A stretch of DNA of 64,000 bases from Shinella granuli. Its GTDB lineage: Bacteria > Pseudomonadota > Alphaproteobacteria > Rhizobiales > Rhizobiaceae. The position numbers were made by a program, and so were the translations under genes. The stretch is taken from positions 1-64,000 of the forward strand of contig NZ_SLVX01000021.1 of assembly GCF_004341885.1 (NCBI RefSeq), in the 5' to 3' direction. The notes under the pieces were generated by a model. The model made no database searches and was not told where the DNA came from. It saw only the letters and a list, made by a program, of their open reading frames with translations. How positions within the stretch are numbered: position 1 is the first letter of the stretch; every line of letters begins with the position of its first letter. This document shows, piece by piece, positions 24,999-33,668 of this stretch.

Positions 24999-25847
24999 AT
25001 GTCGAAAACCAACAAGAAGCTCCTCGCAAGCACTCTCTTCACCCGCCGCGCCGCCCTTGCGGCCCTTGCGGTGGCAGCCGCCGCCGTCTCCACCTTCTCG
25101 CTTCCCGCACCCGGCCTTGCCGAGGACAAGAAGGACCTGAAGGTCGGCATTATCTCCGGCGAGGACGAGGACGTCTGGCGCGTCGTGATCGCGGAAGCCG
25201 CCAAGAAGGGCCTCACCATCGAGGCGGTCGTCTTCAACGACTATACCCAGCCGAACGAGGCGCTTGCCCGCGGCGAGATCGACGCGAACGCCTTCCAGCA
25301 TCTTCCCTATCTGGAAAACCAGGTTCAGCAGCACGGCTACAAGATCGTCCCGGTCGGCTACACGGCCGTCTGGCCGATCGGCCTCTACTCCAAGAAGCAC
25401 GCCAAGGTCGCCGACCTTCCGGACGGCGCCGCCATCGGCGTGCCGAACGACCCGTCCAACGAGGGCCGGGCACTGCGCGTTCTTCAGAACGAAGGCCTGA
25501 TCAAGCTGAAGGACGGCACCGGCATCCTCGCCACGATCGCCGACATCGCCGAAAACCCGAAGAACCTGGAAATCAAGGAACTCGATGCCGGCATCGTCGG
25601 CCGCTCGGTCGACGACCTCGACGCGGCGATCGTCAACACGGACTGGGCGCTGAAGAGCGGCCTCACCCCGGAAAACCGCATCGCGCAGGAGCCGGTCGAC
25701 GACAACCCGTACCGCAACTTCATCGCCGTGCGCGAGGAATCGAAGGACGAGCCCTGGGTCAAGCCGCTGGTCGAAGCCTACCAGAACGATGTCGTGAAGG
25801 CGGAGTTCGACCGGGTTTACAAGGGCACGGGCATCAGCGCCTACTAA
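24999..25847 (+). CDS. metQ: Methionine ABC transporter substrate-binding protein MetQ
   Basis: 282-residue NlpA/MetQ family protein binding D- or L-methionine for MetNI. The signal peptide has a twin-Arg-like start (TRRAALAALAVAAAAVSTFS) and ends near GLAEDK. There is no lipobox Cys, so unlike E. coli MetQ it is probably a soluble periplasmic protein. Conserved core: YTQPNEALARGEIDANAFQH and GVPNDPSNEGRALRVLQ. A strong hairpin follows the gene before metN. Confidence 0.93.
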   Translation: MSKTNKKLLASTLFTRRAALAALAVAAAAVSTFSLPAPGLAEDKKDLKVGIISGEDEDVWRVVIAEAAKKGLTIEAVVFNDYTQPNEALARGEIDANAFQHLPYLENQVQQHGYKIVPVGYTAVWPIGLYSKKHAKVADLPDGAAIGVPNDPSNEGRALRVLQNEGLIKLKDGTGILATIADIAENPKNLEIKELDAGIVGRSVDDLDAAIVNTDWALKSGLTPENRIAQEPVDDNPYRNFIAVREESKDEPWVKPLVEAYQNDVVKAEFDRVYKGTGISAY

Positions 25848-25867
25848 GGCCACCATCCAACCAGCAG

Positions 25868-25904
25868 GACAGCTCGCGATGCGCCCGCGCCATCGCGGGC
25901 TGTC
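25868..25904 (+). other. Hairpin between metQ and metN
   Basis: 14-bp arms GACAGCTCGCGATG (25868-25881) and CATCGCGGGCTGTC (25891-25904), fully paired if one U-G pair is allowed, 9-nt loop, no U-run. Likely stabilises the metQ message relative to metNI. Confidence 0.65.
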
Positions 25905-25930
25905 TCGTCGTTTCCGGAAGGGAACCGCAA

Positions 25931-27001
25931 ATGAACACCCATGTGACAAGCCAGGTCGCCGAGCCGGCCGTCCGGGAGGACGATGTCGTCCGTCTTGCCG
26001 ACGTGCGCCGCCGCTTCGGCGCGACCGCGGCGCTGGACGGCGTTTCGCTCACGGTGCGCCGCGGCGAGTTCCTCGGCATCATCGGCCGCAGCGGCGCGGG
26101 CAAGTCGACGCTCATCCGCTGCCTCAACGGCCTCGAACGGCCGGACAGCGGCAGCATCGCAATCGAAGGCCGCGAGATCACCGGCCTTGGCGAGGCCGAG
26201 CTGCAGCCGCTGCGCCGCCGCATCGGCATGATCTTCCAGCATTTCAACCTGCTCTCGGCCAAGACCGTCGAGGAGAATGTCGCCCTGCCCCTGAAGATCG
26301 AGGGCTGGCCGAAGGCGAAGCGCCTGGCGCGCGCGGCCGAACTCATCGACCTCGTCGGCCTCAAGGGCAAGGCGAAGGCCTATCCGTCGGAACTTTCCGG
26401 TGGCCAGAAGCAGCGCGTCGGCATTGCCCGGGCGCTCGCCGCAAGCCCGGCGCTGCTGCTTTCCGACGAGGCGACCTCCGCGCTCGACCCGGAAACGACC
26501 CGCGCGATCCTCACACTGCTGAAGGACATCAACCGCAAGCTCGGCCTCACCATCCTGCTCATCACCCACGAGATGGAGGTGGTGCGTTCCATCGCCGACC
26601 GCGTGACGGTGCTCGATGCCGGCCGCATCGTCGAGGAGGGGCCGGTCTGGCAGGTCTTCGCGACGCCGCAGGCGCAGACGACGAAGAGCCTGCTCAGCGG
26701 CATCCGCCCGCAACTGCCCGCCCATATCACCCAGAAGCTTGTCGCGGACGTAACGGGCGAGGCCATCCTTGGCGTCGACATTGCCGGCCCCGCGGCCACG
26801 GGCCCGCTCTTCCAGCAGCTTTCCGCCGAATTTCCGGATGGCTACCGGCTGATCCACGGCGGCGTCGACCATATTCAGGAACAGGCGGTCGGCCGTTTCT
26901 TCATCGCCGTGCCGGCCGAGGCCGCCGCGCGTTTCGCAACCCTGGCAGAGCGCTTCGGCGCGCAGGTGGAGGTCCTCGGCCATGTCGCCGGTCATGCTTG
27001 A
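25931..27001 (+). CDS. metN: Methionine ABC transporter ATP-binding protein MetN
   Basis: 356-residue ATPase. Walker A GRSGAGKSTLIR, Q-loop IFQHFNLL, signature ELSGGQKQRVGIARAL, Walker B LLLSDEATSALD, H-loop ITHEMEV, and a C-terminal NIL (ACT-like) regulatory domain from about residue 275 that in MetN mediates transinhibition by methionine. Middle gene of metQNI and overlaps metI by 20 bp. Confidence 0.94.
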   Translation: MNTHVTSQVAEPAVREDDVVRLADVRRRFGATAALDGVSLTVRRGEFLGIIGRSGAGKSTLIRCLNGLERPDSGSIAIEGREITGLGEAELQPLRRRIGMIFQHFNLLSAKTVEENVALPLKIEGWPKAKRLARAAELIDLVGLKGKAKAYPSELSGGQKQRVGIARALAASPALLLSDEATSALDPETTRAILTLLKDINRKLGLTILLITHEMEVVRSIADRVTVLDAGRIVEEGPVWQVFATPQAQTTKSLLSGIRPQLPAHITQKLVADVTGEAILGVDIAGPAATGPLFQQLSAEFPDGYRLIHGGVDHIQEQAVGRFFIAVPAEAAARFATLAERFGAQVEVLGHVAGHA

Positions 27002-27638
27002 ACTTCTCGTCCGCTCGCTATGGGAAACCGTCGTGATGACGGCCGCCTCCGGCGTCATCTCGCTCGTCTTCGGCCTGCCGCTCGGCCTTGCGCTGGTCGC
27101 CACCGCGCGCGGCGGCATTGCGGAAAACCTCTGGATCAACCGCGTGCTCGGCGCCGTCATCAACGGCTTCCGTTCCGTGCCCTTCATCATCCTGCTGGTG
27201 GCACTCATTCCGGTCACGCGTTTCATCGTCGGAACGTCGATCGGCACCTGGGCGGCCATCGTGCCGCTCGCCATCGCCGCGACGCCCTATTATGCGCGCA
27301 TCGCCGAGGTTTCCCTGCGGGAAGTCGATCGCGGCCTGATCGAGGCGGTGCGGGCGATGGGCGGCAACCGCTGGACCATCGTGCGCGAGGTGCTGATCCC
27401 CGAAGCGCTGCCCGGCATCGTTGCGGGCTTCACCGTCACGCTCGTCACGCTGATCGGCGCCTCCGCCATGGCCGGCGCCATCGGCGCGGGCGGCCTCGGC
27501 GACCTTGCCATCCGCTACGGCTACCAGCGCTTCGAGACCTCGGTGATGGTGGCGGTGGTCGCCGTGCTGATCGTGCTCGTCTGCGGCATCCAGTGGCTGG
27601 GCGACCGCCTGACGGCCCGTCTCGATCATCGCGGATGA
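26982..27638 (+). CDS. metI: Methionine ABC transporter permease MetI
   Basis: 218-residue permease with five hydrophobic helices. The EAA loop is MGGNRWTIVREVLIPEALPG, and the conserved SAMAGAIGAGGLGDLAIRYG follows. ATG at 26982 is preceded by GGAGG 9 bp upstream inside metN; an internal ATG at 26994 is a weaker alternative. Forms the membrane channel of MetNIQ. Confidence 0.94.
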   Translation: MSPVMLELLVRSLWETVVMTAASGVISLVFGLPLGLALVATARGGIAENLWINRVLGAVINGFRSVPFIILLVALIPVTRFIVGTSIGTWAAIVPLAIAATPYYARIAEVSLREVDRGLIEAVRAMGGNRWTIVREVLIPEALPGIVAGFTVTLVTLIGASAMAGAIGAGGLGDLAIRYGYQRFETSVMVAVVAVLIVLVCGIQWLGDRLTARLDHRG

Positions 27639-27665
27639 GGCCAGAGGGCGGCCAGGTCCTCCTCC

Positions 27666-27753
27666 GTCATCCTCGGGCTTGACCCGAGGAGCCATGCCAC
27701 AAACTCAACATGTACCGTGACGCGTGGATCCTCGGGTCAAGCCCGAGGATGAC
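27666..27753. repeat. Long inverted repeat, rhizobial-type intergenic element
   Basis: Perfect 25-bp arms at 27666-27690 and 27729-27753 around a 38-bp centre, each arm itself palindromic (CCTCGGG-cttga-CCCGAGG). The right arm is identical to 63837-63861 at the other end of the window. Lies between the convergent metI and tauC genes and could fold into a large bidirectional hairpin. Confidence 0.85.
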
Positions 27754-27846
27754 GATTGGCGGATGGGGCGATGCTTGTCACCAAACCGGCGGCACCCCTT
27801 CCAAATCACGAAGCGGCCGTCTCGATTTCGTGCCTCGCCCGATCCT

Positions 27847-28689
27847 TCAGCGATGCGCCGCCCAGGGCACCAGGCGCCGCTCGATCTGCCGGGCGACATA
27901 TTCCAGGAGGATGGCGATCAGCGCGATGACGATGATGCCGGCGATCACGATGTCGGTGACGAGGAATTGCGCCGCCGACTGGATCATGAAGCCGATGCCG
28001 CTCGTCGCGGCCACCAGTTCGGCCGCCACCAGCGTCGTCCAGCCGGCGCCGAGCGCAATGCGCACGCCGGTGAGGATCGACGGCACGGCGCTCGGCAGCA
28101 CCACCTCGCGCAGCACCTGCCGACGGCTCGCCCCGAGCGAGCGCGCGGCATTGACATGATCCTTCGATACCCCGCGCACGCCGGCGGAGGTCGACAGGAT
28201 GATCGACGGCAGCATGGAAAGCACGATCACCGTGATCTTCGAGGCCTCGCCGATGCCGACCCAGATGATGATGAGCGGCAGGTAGGCGAGGGGCGGCAGC
28301 GGCCGCAGGAATTCCACGATCGGGTCGAGAATGCCGCGGCCGAGACGGCTCGTGCCGATGGCGATGCCGGCGGGAATGCCGATGAGGATGGAGGCGATGA
28401 GGGCGCCGAAGATACGGTAGAGGCTGGCGCCGACATGCTCGGCCAGCGTCGCATCGACGAAGCCCGTGACGACGAGATTGTAGAGGGCGAGCACGACCTG
28501 TCGCGGCGAGGGCAGGAAGACCGGTGAAACGAGGGCATAGGCGGAGGCGAGCCCCCAGGCGGCGATGATCACGCCGATCGTGATGGCCGAGATGATGGCG
28601 ACCGGCAGCGGCCGCGCTTTCAGCGGGCGTTCCGCCTCCCCCGTTTCCGCCACCTGCGGCAGGGTATCGATGTCGGTCGAAAGTGTCAT
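27847..28689 (-). CDS. tauC: Taurine ABC transporter permease TauC
   Basis: 280-residue permease of the SsuC/TauC group with six hydrophobic segments. EAA loop region: ARSLGASRRQVLREVVLPSA; signature stretch FLRPLPPLAYLPLIIIWVG. ATG overlaps the tauB stop (ATGA). With TauA and TauB it imports taurine or related sulfonates as a sulfur, carbon or nitrogen source. Confidence 0.88.
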   Translation of the reverse strand: MTLSTDIDTLPQVAETGEAERPLKARPLPVAIISAITIGVIIAAWGLASAYALVSPVFLPSPRQVVLALYNLVVTGFVDATLAEHVGASLYRIFGALIASILIGIPAGIAIGTSRLGRGILDPIVEFLRPLPPLAYLPLIIIWVGIGEASKITVIVLSMLPSIILSTSAGVRGVSKDHVNAARSLGASRRQVLREVVLPSAVPSILTGVRIALGAGWTTLVAAELVAATSGIGFMIQSAAQFLVTDIVIAGIIVIALIAILLEYVARQIERRLVPWAAHR

Positions 28690-29492
28690 GCGGCGATCTC
28701 CTCTTCCGCGGAGGCGTGGATAAGGCCGGTCAGGCCGGCATGCATGCGCTTGAAGATCGGCGAGGCCTTCACGGCGGCGACCGAGGCGCCGTTCAGCACC
28801 TCCGCGTTGAAGCCCGCCTCGATCTCGGCAGTCAGGCGGCCCGGATTGGGCGACAGCACGACGATGCGCGTGCCGAGCAGCAGCGCCTCCTCGATGCTGT
28901 GCGTGATGAGCAGGGCGCCCGCCCCGCTTTCCGCCTTGATGCGCAGCAGGAACTCCTGCATGCGCGTGCGGGTGAGGGCGTCGAGCGCGCCGAGCGGCTC
29001 GTCGAGCAGCAGGAAACGCGGCTCGGCGGCGAGCGCCCGGGCAATGCCGACCCGCTGGCGCATGCCGCCGGAAAGCTCCCAGATCCGCCGGTCGCCGGCA
29101 TCCGCAAGGCCGACGCGGGCGAGAAGCTGCTCCGCCCGCGCGCGGCGCTCGGCAAGCGGCACGCCCTTCAGCTTGAAGGGCAGGGCGATGTTGTCCCGCG
29201 CGTCGAGCCAGGGATAGAGCGCATCGTCCTGGAAGACGACCGCCCGGTCGGCGCTCGGCCCCTCGATCGGCACGCCGTCGACGGTGATGGTGCCGGCGGT
29301 CGGTTCCAGGAAACCGGCGGCGAGATTGAGCAGGCTCGTCTTGCCGGAGCCGGAGCGCCCGATGATGGCGACCAGCTCGTGCGAGGCGACCTGCAGGTCG
29401 ATGCCGTCGAGGACCAGCTTTTCGCCGACACCGGCGCGCGCCGCCCTCGGCGGATAGCGCAGCGAAACACTGCGGAATGTCAGGGTGCTCAT
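28686..29492 (-). CDS. tauB: Taurine ABC transporter ATP-binding protein TauB
   Basis: 268-residue ATPase. Walker A GRSGSGKTSLLN, Q-loop VFQDDALYPWLD, signature ELSGGMRQRVGIARAL, Walker B FLLLDEPLGALD, H-loop THSIEEALLLG. The Q-loop and D-loop wording is that of the nitrate/sulfonate/taurine importer group. Between tauA and tauC in a three-gene operon. Confidence 0.9.
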   Translation of the reverse strand: MSTLTFRSVSLRYPPRAARAGVGEKLVLDGIDLQVASHELVAIIGRSGSGKTSLLNLAAGFLEPTAGTITVDGVPIEGPSADRAVVFQDDALYPWLDARDNIALPFKLKGVPLAERRARAEQLLARVGLADAGDRRIWELSGGMRQRVGIARALAAEPRFLLLDEPLGALDALTRTRMQEFLLRIKAESGAGALLITHSIEEALLLGTRIVVLSPNPGRLTAEIEAGFNAEVLNGASVAAVKASPIFKRMHAGLTGLIHASAEEEIAA

Positions 29493-29572
29493 GAAACCTC
29501 CGGGAGCAGGGACCGCCTGGAGTTCTTTCGCTCTTCTCCGAATCGCGAAAACGCTCCAACCTTTGTTTCTCC

Positions 29573-29616
29573 GCAATTCCGGACGCAAAACCGCTTCGCA
29601 CTTTTGCTGGAATTGC
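29573..29616. repeat. 44-bp dispersed palindromic unit, copy B
   Basis: GCAATTCC...GGAATTGC outer arms with inner GCAAAA/TTTTGC, located between tauA and tauB. Same length and core (GCAAAACCGC, TTTTGC) as copy A at 23780-23823. Confidence 0.7.
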
Positions 29617-29629
29617 TCCATCGGGCGAT

Positions 29630-29659
29630 GGCCCGACAGCGCATCCGCGCTGCCGGGCC
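29630..29659 (-). other. Hairpin after tauA
   Basis: GGCCCG-a-CAGCGC pairs with GCGCTG-c-CGGGCC around a 4-nt loop, directly downstream of the tauA stop and upstream of tauB. No U-tract. Together with the 44-bp palindrome it makes a structured intercistronic region. Confidence 0.6.
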
Positions 29660-29686
29660 CTTCCGCCGCAGGATTGTTTCGTCGGA

Positions 29687-30691
29687 TCAGTAGGCGAGCT
29701 TCGTCGCGTCCGTCACCCAGCGGGTGGACACGTAGGGCGTATAGTCGGAGAGCGCCGCCGGGATCTTGCCCTGCTCCAGCAGGAAGGCCGAGGTATCGGC
29801 CACCGCCTTCACCGTGCCGCCGCCGAGCAGCGCCTCGCCGGCCTGCTCTTCCAGCGTCGGGAAGATATAGCCCTTGAGGAGCGCCGGCACCTCGTCCTGC
29901 TTGGCGCCGGTCAGGCGCGCGATCTTCTCGGCTTCCGGCGAGGTGGCGTTCCAGGCCTCCGGATCGGCGCGGTAGGCCGCCGTCGCATCGCCCGTCACCT
30001 TCACGAAGGCCGTCACGACATCCGGATGCGCCTCGGCGAATTTCTTGCTGACGATCCAGGCGTCGAAGGTCGGGCCGCCCCATTCGGCGACATCCGCCGA
30101 GGTGGCCAGCACCGTGCCGCTCTTCTTCAGTTGTGCCAGCACCGGATCCCAGACATAGGCGCCGTCGATGTCGCCGCGTTCCCAGGCGGCCGCGATTTCC
30201 GGCGGACGCAGGTTGAGGATTTCCACCGACTTGGGATCGACCTTCCAGTGCTTCAGCGCCGTCAGCAGGCTGTAATGCGCGGTGGAGACGAAGGGCGTCG
30301 CGATCTTCTTGCCGGCCAGGTCCTCCGGCTTCTCGATGGATTTCACGGCAAGCGCCTCGGCCTCGCTGATGAGACCGACGACGAAGATCGTCTCGATCGG
30401 CAGTTCGCGGCTGGAGGCGGCGGCCAGCGGCGAGGAGCCGACATAGCCGATATCCAGCGAACCCGAGGCGATGGCGGCGATCACGTCGGCGCCGCCGTCG
30501 AATTTCTGCCAGTTGATCTTGGCGCCGGTCACCTTCTCATAGGTGCCCTCGGCCTGCGGCACGCGGGAGGGCTCGACGATCGGCTGGTAGCCGATGTTGA
30601 GCGTCACCTCCTCGGCAAAAGCGGTGGCGAAGGATGCGGTAAGGGCAAGGGCGGCCGTCGCGGCAAGCAGGGTCCTGCGGGTCGTGGTCAT
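29687..30691 (-). CDS. tauA: Taurine ABC transporter substrate-binding protein TauA
   Basis: 334 residues with a Sec signal peptide (ending SFATAFAEE). Matches the TauA pattern well: IGYQPIVEPSRVPQAEG, INWQKFDGGADVIAAIASG, FVSTAHYSLLTALKHWKVDP and the specific WERGDIDGAYVWDPVL. Delivers taurine to TauBC. No tauD/xsc/tpa gene is adjacent, so the fate of taurine is decided elsewhere. Start MTTTRRTLLAATAALALT. Confidence 0.9.
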   Translation of the reverse strand: MTTTRRTLLAATAALALTASFATAFAEEVTLNIGYQPIVEPSRVPQAEGTYEKVTGAKINWQKFDGGADVIAAIASGSLDIGYVGSSPLAAASSRELPIETIFVVGLISEAEALAVKSIEKPEDLAGKKIATPFVSTAHYSLLTALKHWKVDPKSVEILNLRPPEIAAAWERGDIDGAYVWDPVLAQLKKSGTVLATSADVAEWGGPTFDAWIVSKKFAEAHPDVVTAFVKVTGDATAAYRADPEAWNATSPEAEKIARLTGAKQDEVPALLKGYIFPTLEEQAGEALLGGGTVKAVADTSAFLLEQGKIPAALSDYTPYVSTRWVTDATKLAY

Positions 30692-31190
30692 GGGTCTCTC
30701 CTCAAAAATCCGTCGCCCGGGATCTGCCGCGGGCCGGTGATTCAAGGCTATATATTCAATAAATTTAGTAGAGAAATATTTGCCTCAATTTAGCGGTTCC
30801 TTCGCAATTGGTTTTGCGTTTTCCGGCGGTGCAACTGGAACGAGTCGTGCGCCCCGTGAAGGGCCGCACAGGGCACCGCGCGACGAAGGACGCGCGCAAA
30901 GGACCGGCCAGAGCGGAAAATGATGCCAAATGAGCACGCTCCGACGGAAAATCCGCATAAGCACTTGGCAAAAATGCCAATTTCCTTGCAGGATCGCTGA
31001 AAAATAAATTATATTGTTTTTATATGTTTTTCGCACTTCGGTGCCAAGAATGAGCCAGAATCACCCGTCATGGGTGAGCCGATCGATCTTCCCGAGGACG
31101 ACGGACGGAAACCGAGCGGGACGCGATGCGCGCGTCCGCGCTGCCGGGTATATCCGGTGATGCACATATGCTGATGGAAAGCAGGCCGAC
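30692..31190. promoter_or_regulatory. Divergent tauA / rrf2 regulatory region
   Basis: 499 bp without a credible gene. It holds the AATTTAGTAGAGAAATATTT motif shared with metQ (30762-30781), a palindrome TTGGCA-AAAA-TGCCAA (30965-30980) with further TGCCAA half sites on either side, a very AT-rich stretch (31000-31030: AAAATAAATTATATTG) typical of a promoter, and a small CACCC/GGGTG hairpin at 31062-31076. Short open frames here lack RBS and family resemblance. Confidence 0.55.
30762..30781. promoter_or_regulatory. Shared AGTAGA-AAATATTT motif upstream of tauA
   Basis: AATTTAGTAGAGAAATATTT, 70-90 bp upstream of the tauA start, close match to the element upstream of metQ at 24827-24847. It differs by one base indel on each side of AGTAGA. 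Candidate sulfur-limitation control site. Confidence 0.5.
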
Positions 31191-31655
31191 ATGCTGACGA
31201 AAAAGGGAAAATATGGACTGAAGGCCCTGGTGGACCTGGCCCGGCTGGCGCCTGGCGAAACCGCTTTCGTCAGCGAGATCGCGCTTCGCAACAACATTCC
31301 GAAGAAGTTCCTCGACACGATCCTCTTGGAACTGCGCAATGCCGGCATGCTGCGCTCCAAGAAGGGCCCGGGCGGCGGCTACTCGCTTTCGCATCCCGCG
31401 TCGGAGATCCGCATCGGCCACGCCATCCGCGTGCTCGACGGCCCGCTGGCGCCGATCCGCTGCGCCAGCCGCACGGCCTATGAGGCCTGCGAGGACTGCG
31501 CGGATCCGGAAGCCTGTCAGGTCCGCCGCGCCATGACCGACGTACGCGACGCCATCGCTGCCATCCTCGACACGATGACCCTCGAACAGTTCGTCGCCGT
31601 GCCCGGCGCCAGCGCGATGATCGAAGAGGAAGAACTGGAAAAGCGCGTCGGATAA
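31191..31655 (+). CDS. Rrf2 family transcriptional regulator
   Basis: 154 residues. N-terminal winged helix MLTKKGKYGLKALVDLARLA with recognition helix NIPKKFLDTILLELRNAGML and the wing SKKGPGGGYSLS, all hallmarks of Rrf2. A cysteine-rich loop (IRCASRTAYEACEDCADPEA, then C) holds four Cys spaced C-x8-C-x2-C-x5-C, a possible Fe-S or thiol switch. Divergent from tauABC, which it may control. Rrf2 members such as CymR and IscR sense sulfur or Fe-S status; assignment to sulfur control is inference. Confidence 0.87.
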   Translation: MLTKKGKYGLKALVDLARLAPGETAFVSEIALRNNIPKKFLDTILLELRNAGMLRSKKGPGGGYSLSHPASEIRIGHAIRVLDGPLAPIRCASRTAYEACEDCADPEACQVRRAMTDVRDAIAAILDTMTLEQFVAVPGASAMIEEEELEKRVG

Positions 31656-31770
31656 GCCGGGCGCTTTCACCCTCCTCTTCCCGGGGGCCGGCCGCCCGCA
31701 TCAGCGGCAGGCGGGCGGCCGGCCGTAGCATGCGCACAAACGGCCACGCACCCCGCTGACGGCCGGTTTC

Positions 31771-32679
31771 CTATGCACGCTGCAAAAGCTGCCGCCTGAG
31801 CAGCGCCTCCAGCCAGTCTGCGAAGACCTGCAGCCGGCGAGAGAGGTGCTGGCGGTGGGGATAGAGCAAGGCCATGGGCATCGGCGCGGCAAGATGGCGG
31901 GGCATCACCTCGACCAGTTCCCCCGCTTCGAGATGCTCCCTGACGTCATAGGCCGGAATCTGGATCAGCCCGAGGCCTGCGAGGCAGCAGGCGATATAGG
32001 CCTCGGCGCTGTTGACCGTGACGCGTCCCTGCAGCCGCGCCCTGTGCAGCGTCCCGTTCTCGACCCATTCCCAATCCTCGACCCGGCCGCTGGATGGCGA
32101 GGCATAGTTGACCGCCCGGTGATGGCCCAGATCCTCCGGCGCGCGCGGCGTCCCGTGACGCGCCAGATAGGCGGGGCTGGCGACATTGATCAGTGGCAGT
32201 TCACCGATCGGCCGCGCGATCAGGCCCGAATCGCCGAGCGGGCCGACACGCAGCACGCAATCGATGCCGTCTTCGACCAGGTTCACCGCGCGGTCGGTGA
32301 CGCCGAGGTCGATGTCGATCCCGGGATAGTCGTCGAGGAAGCCGGGCAAGGCCGGCGTGATGATCAGGCGCCCGATCCGGCCCGGCACGTCGACCCGCAG
32401 CTTGCCCGACGGCCGGGCGGCCGTATGCCGGAACAGGTTCTCGGTGTCCTCGACGTCGGCGATGACCCGCTGGCAGCGTTCGTAAAAGGCGATCCCATCC
32501 TGGGTCGGGGAGACCTTGCGGGTGGTGCGGTAGAGCAGCCGCGCGCCCACGCGTGCCTCCAGTTCCTGCACGGCCGCCGACACGGAGGAACGGGGCACCC
32601 CCAGCGTATCGGCGGCGCGGGTGAAGCTCGCCTGTTCGACGACGCGCGCGAAGATACGGAAGAGATCGATGCGGTCCAC
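31771..32679 (-). CDS. LysR family regulator
   Basis: 302 residues, GTG start with GGAGAGG RBS. N-terminal winged HTH (RIFARVVEQASFTRAADTLG, SSVSAAVQELEARVGARLLY) and a periplasmic-binding-protein-like effector domain of the AaeR/DmlR sub-group (GKLRVDVPGRIGRLIITPAL). Divergent from an SDR gene with a 138-bp shared promoter region, so it probably regulates it. Effector unknown. Confidence 0.88.
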   Translation of the reverse strand: MDRIDLFRIFARVVEQASFTRAADTLGVPRSSVSAAVQELEARVGARLLYRTTRKVSPTQDGIAFYERCQRVIADVEDTENLFRHTAARPSGKLRVDVPGRIGRLIITPALPGFLDDYPGIDIDLGVTDRAVNLVEDGIDCVLRVGPLGDSGLIARPIGELPLINVASPAYLARHGTPRAPEDLGHHRAVNYASPSSGRVEDWEWVENGTLHRARLQGRVTVNSAEAYIACCLAGLGLIQIPAYDVREHLEAGELVEVMPRHLAAPMPMALLYPHRQHLSRRLQVFADWLEALLRRQLLQRA

Positions 32680-32817
32680 GGGTCTTGCCTCTCCGATTGC
32701 GCGGAATTTCTGACAAGTGATGTCAGAATGGCCGTCTTTATCAGCCAGTTCTAGACGATATGGTTCCTGAACGGAAGCGATCGCGGTACGATCGCACGCT
32801 GGCAAAGGAGGCCACCC

Positions 32818-33591
32818 ATGCCCGATCACAGCATCAAAGGCAAAATCGTCATCATCGCCGGAGGCGCGAAGAATCTCGGCGGGCTGGTCGCCCGCGATCT
32901 TGCCGCGCAGGGCGCAAGGGCGATCGCGATCCACTACAACAGCGCGGCCACCAGGGCGGAGGCCGACGCCACCGTGGCCGCCGTCAAGGCTGCAGGCGCC
33001 GAGGCCGTCGCCTTCCAGGCAGACCTGACCACAGCCGGCGCGGTCGAGAAACTGTTCTCCGATGCGGTCGACGCCATCGGCCGACCGGACATCGCCATCA
33101 ACACCGTCGGCAAGGTGCTGAAGAAGCCCATCGTCGAGATCAGCGAGGCCGAATATGACGAGATGAGCGCCGTCAACGCCAAGACGGCCTTCTTCTTCAT
33201 CAAGGAAGCGGGCAAGCATCTCAACGACAACGGCAAGCTGGTGACGCTCGTCACCTCGCTGCTCGGCGCCTTCACGCCCTTCTACGCGAGCTATGCCGGC
33301 ACCAAGGCGCCGGTCGAGCATTTCACGCGGGCGGCATCGAAGGAATTCGGCGAACGCGGCATCTCGGTGACGGCGATCGGGCCGGGCCCGATGGACACGC
33401 CCTTCTTCTATCCGGCCGAGGGTGCGGATGCGGTCGCCTACCACAAGACCGCCGCGGCGCTGTCGGGCTTCTCGAAGACCGGCCTCACCGATATCGAGGA
33501 CATCGTCCCCCATATCCGCTTCCTGGTCTCCGACGGCTGGTGGATGACCGGCCAGACCATCCTCGTCAACGGCGGCTACACCACGAAATAG
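32818..33591 (+). CDS. SDR family NAD(P)-dependent oxidoreductase
   Basis: 257 residues. Rossmann N-terminus with IIAGGAKNLGG (variant of TGxxxGxG), a cofactor-loop Asn (IAINTVGKVL) and catalytic Tyr and Lys in FTPFYASYAGTKAPVEHFTR; C-terminus WMTGQTILVNGGYTTK. Strong RBS AAGGAGG. Substrate is not evident. Single gene divergent from the LysR regulator. Confidence 0.85.
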   Translation: MPDHSIKGKIVIIAGGAKNLGGLVARDLAAQGARAIAIHYNSAATRAEADATVAAVKAAGAEAVAFQADLTTAGAVEKLFSDAVDAIGRPDIAINTVGKVLKKPIVEISEAEYDEMSAVNAKTAFFFIKEAGKHLNDNGKLVTLVTSLLGAFTPFYASYAGTKAPVEHFTRAASKEFGERGISVTAIGPGPMDTPFFYPAEGADAVAYHKTAAALSGFSKTGLTDIEDIVPHIRFLVSDGWWMTGQTILVNGGYTTK

Positions 33592-33668
33592 GATCGAGGG
33601 GCGCCTTCTTCCCACGGGATGGGCCGCCTTTTCTCCGCCGGAATGGCCGCGAAGGCACATTCCGCTTT

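Noticed and set aside
30765-31036. Short minus-strand frames in the tauA-rrf2 gap
   Set aside because: No RBS, Phe/Ser/Arg-rich low-quality translations, and they overlap the obvious regulatory region.
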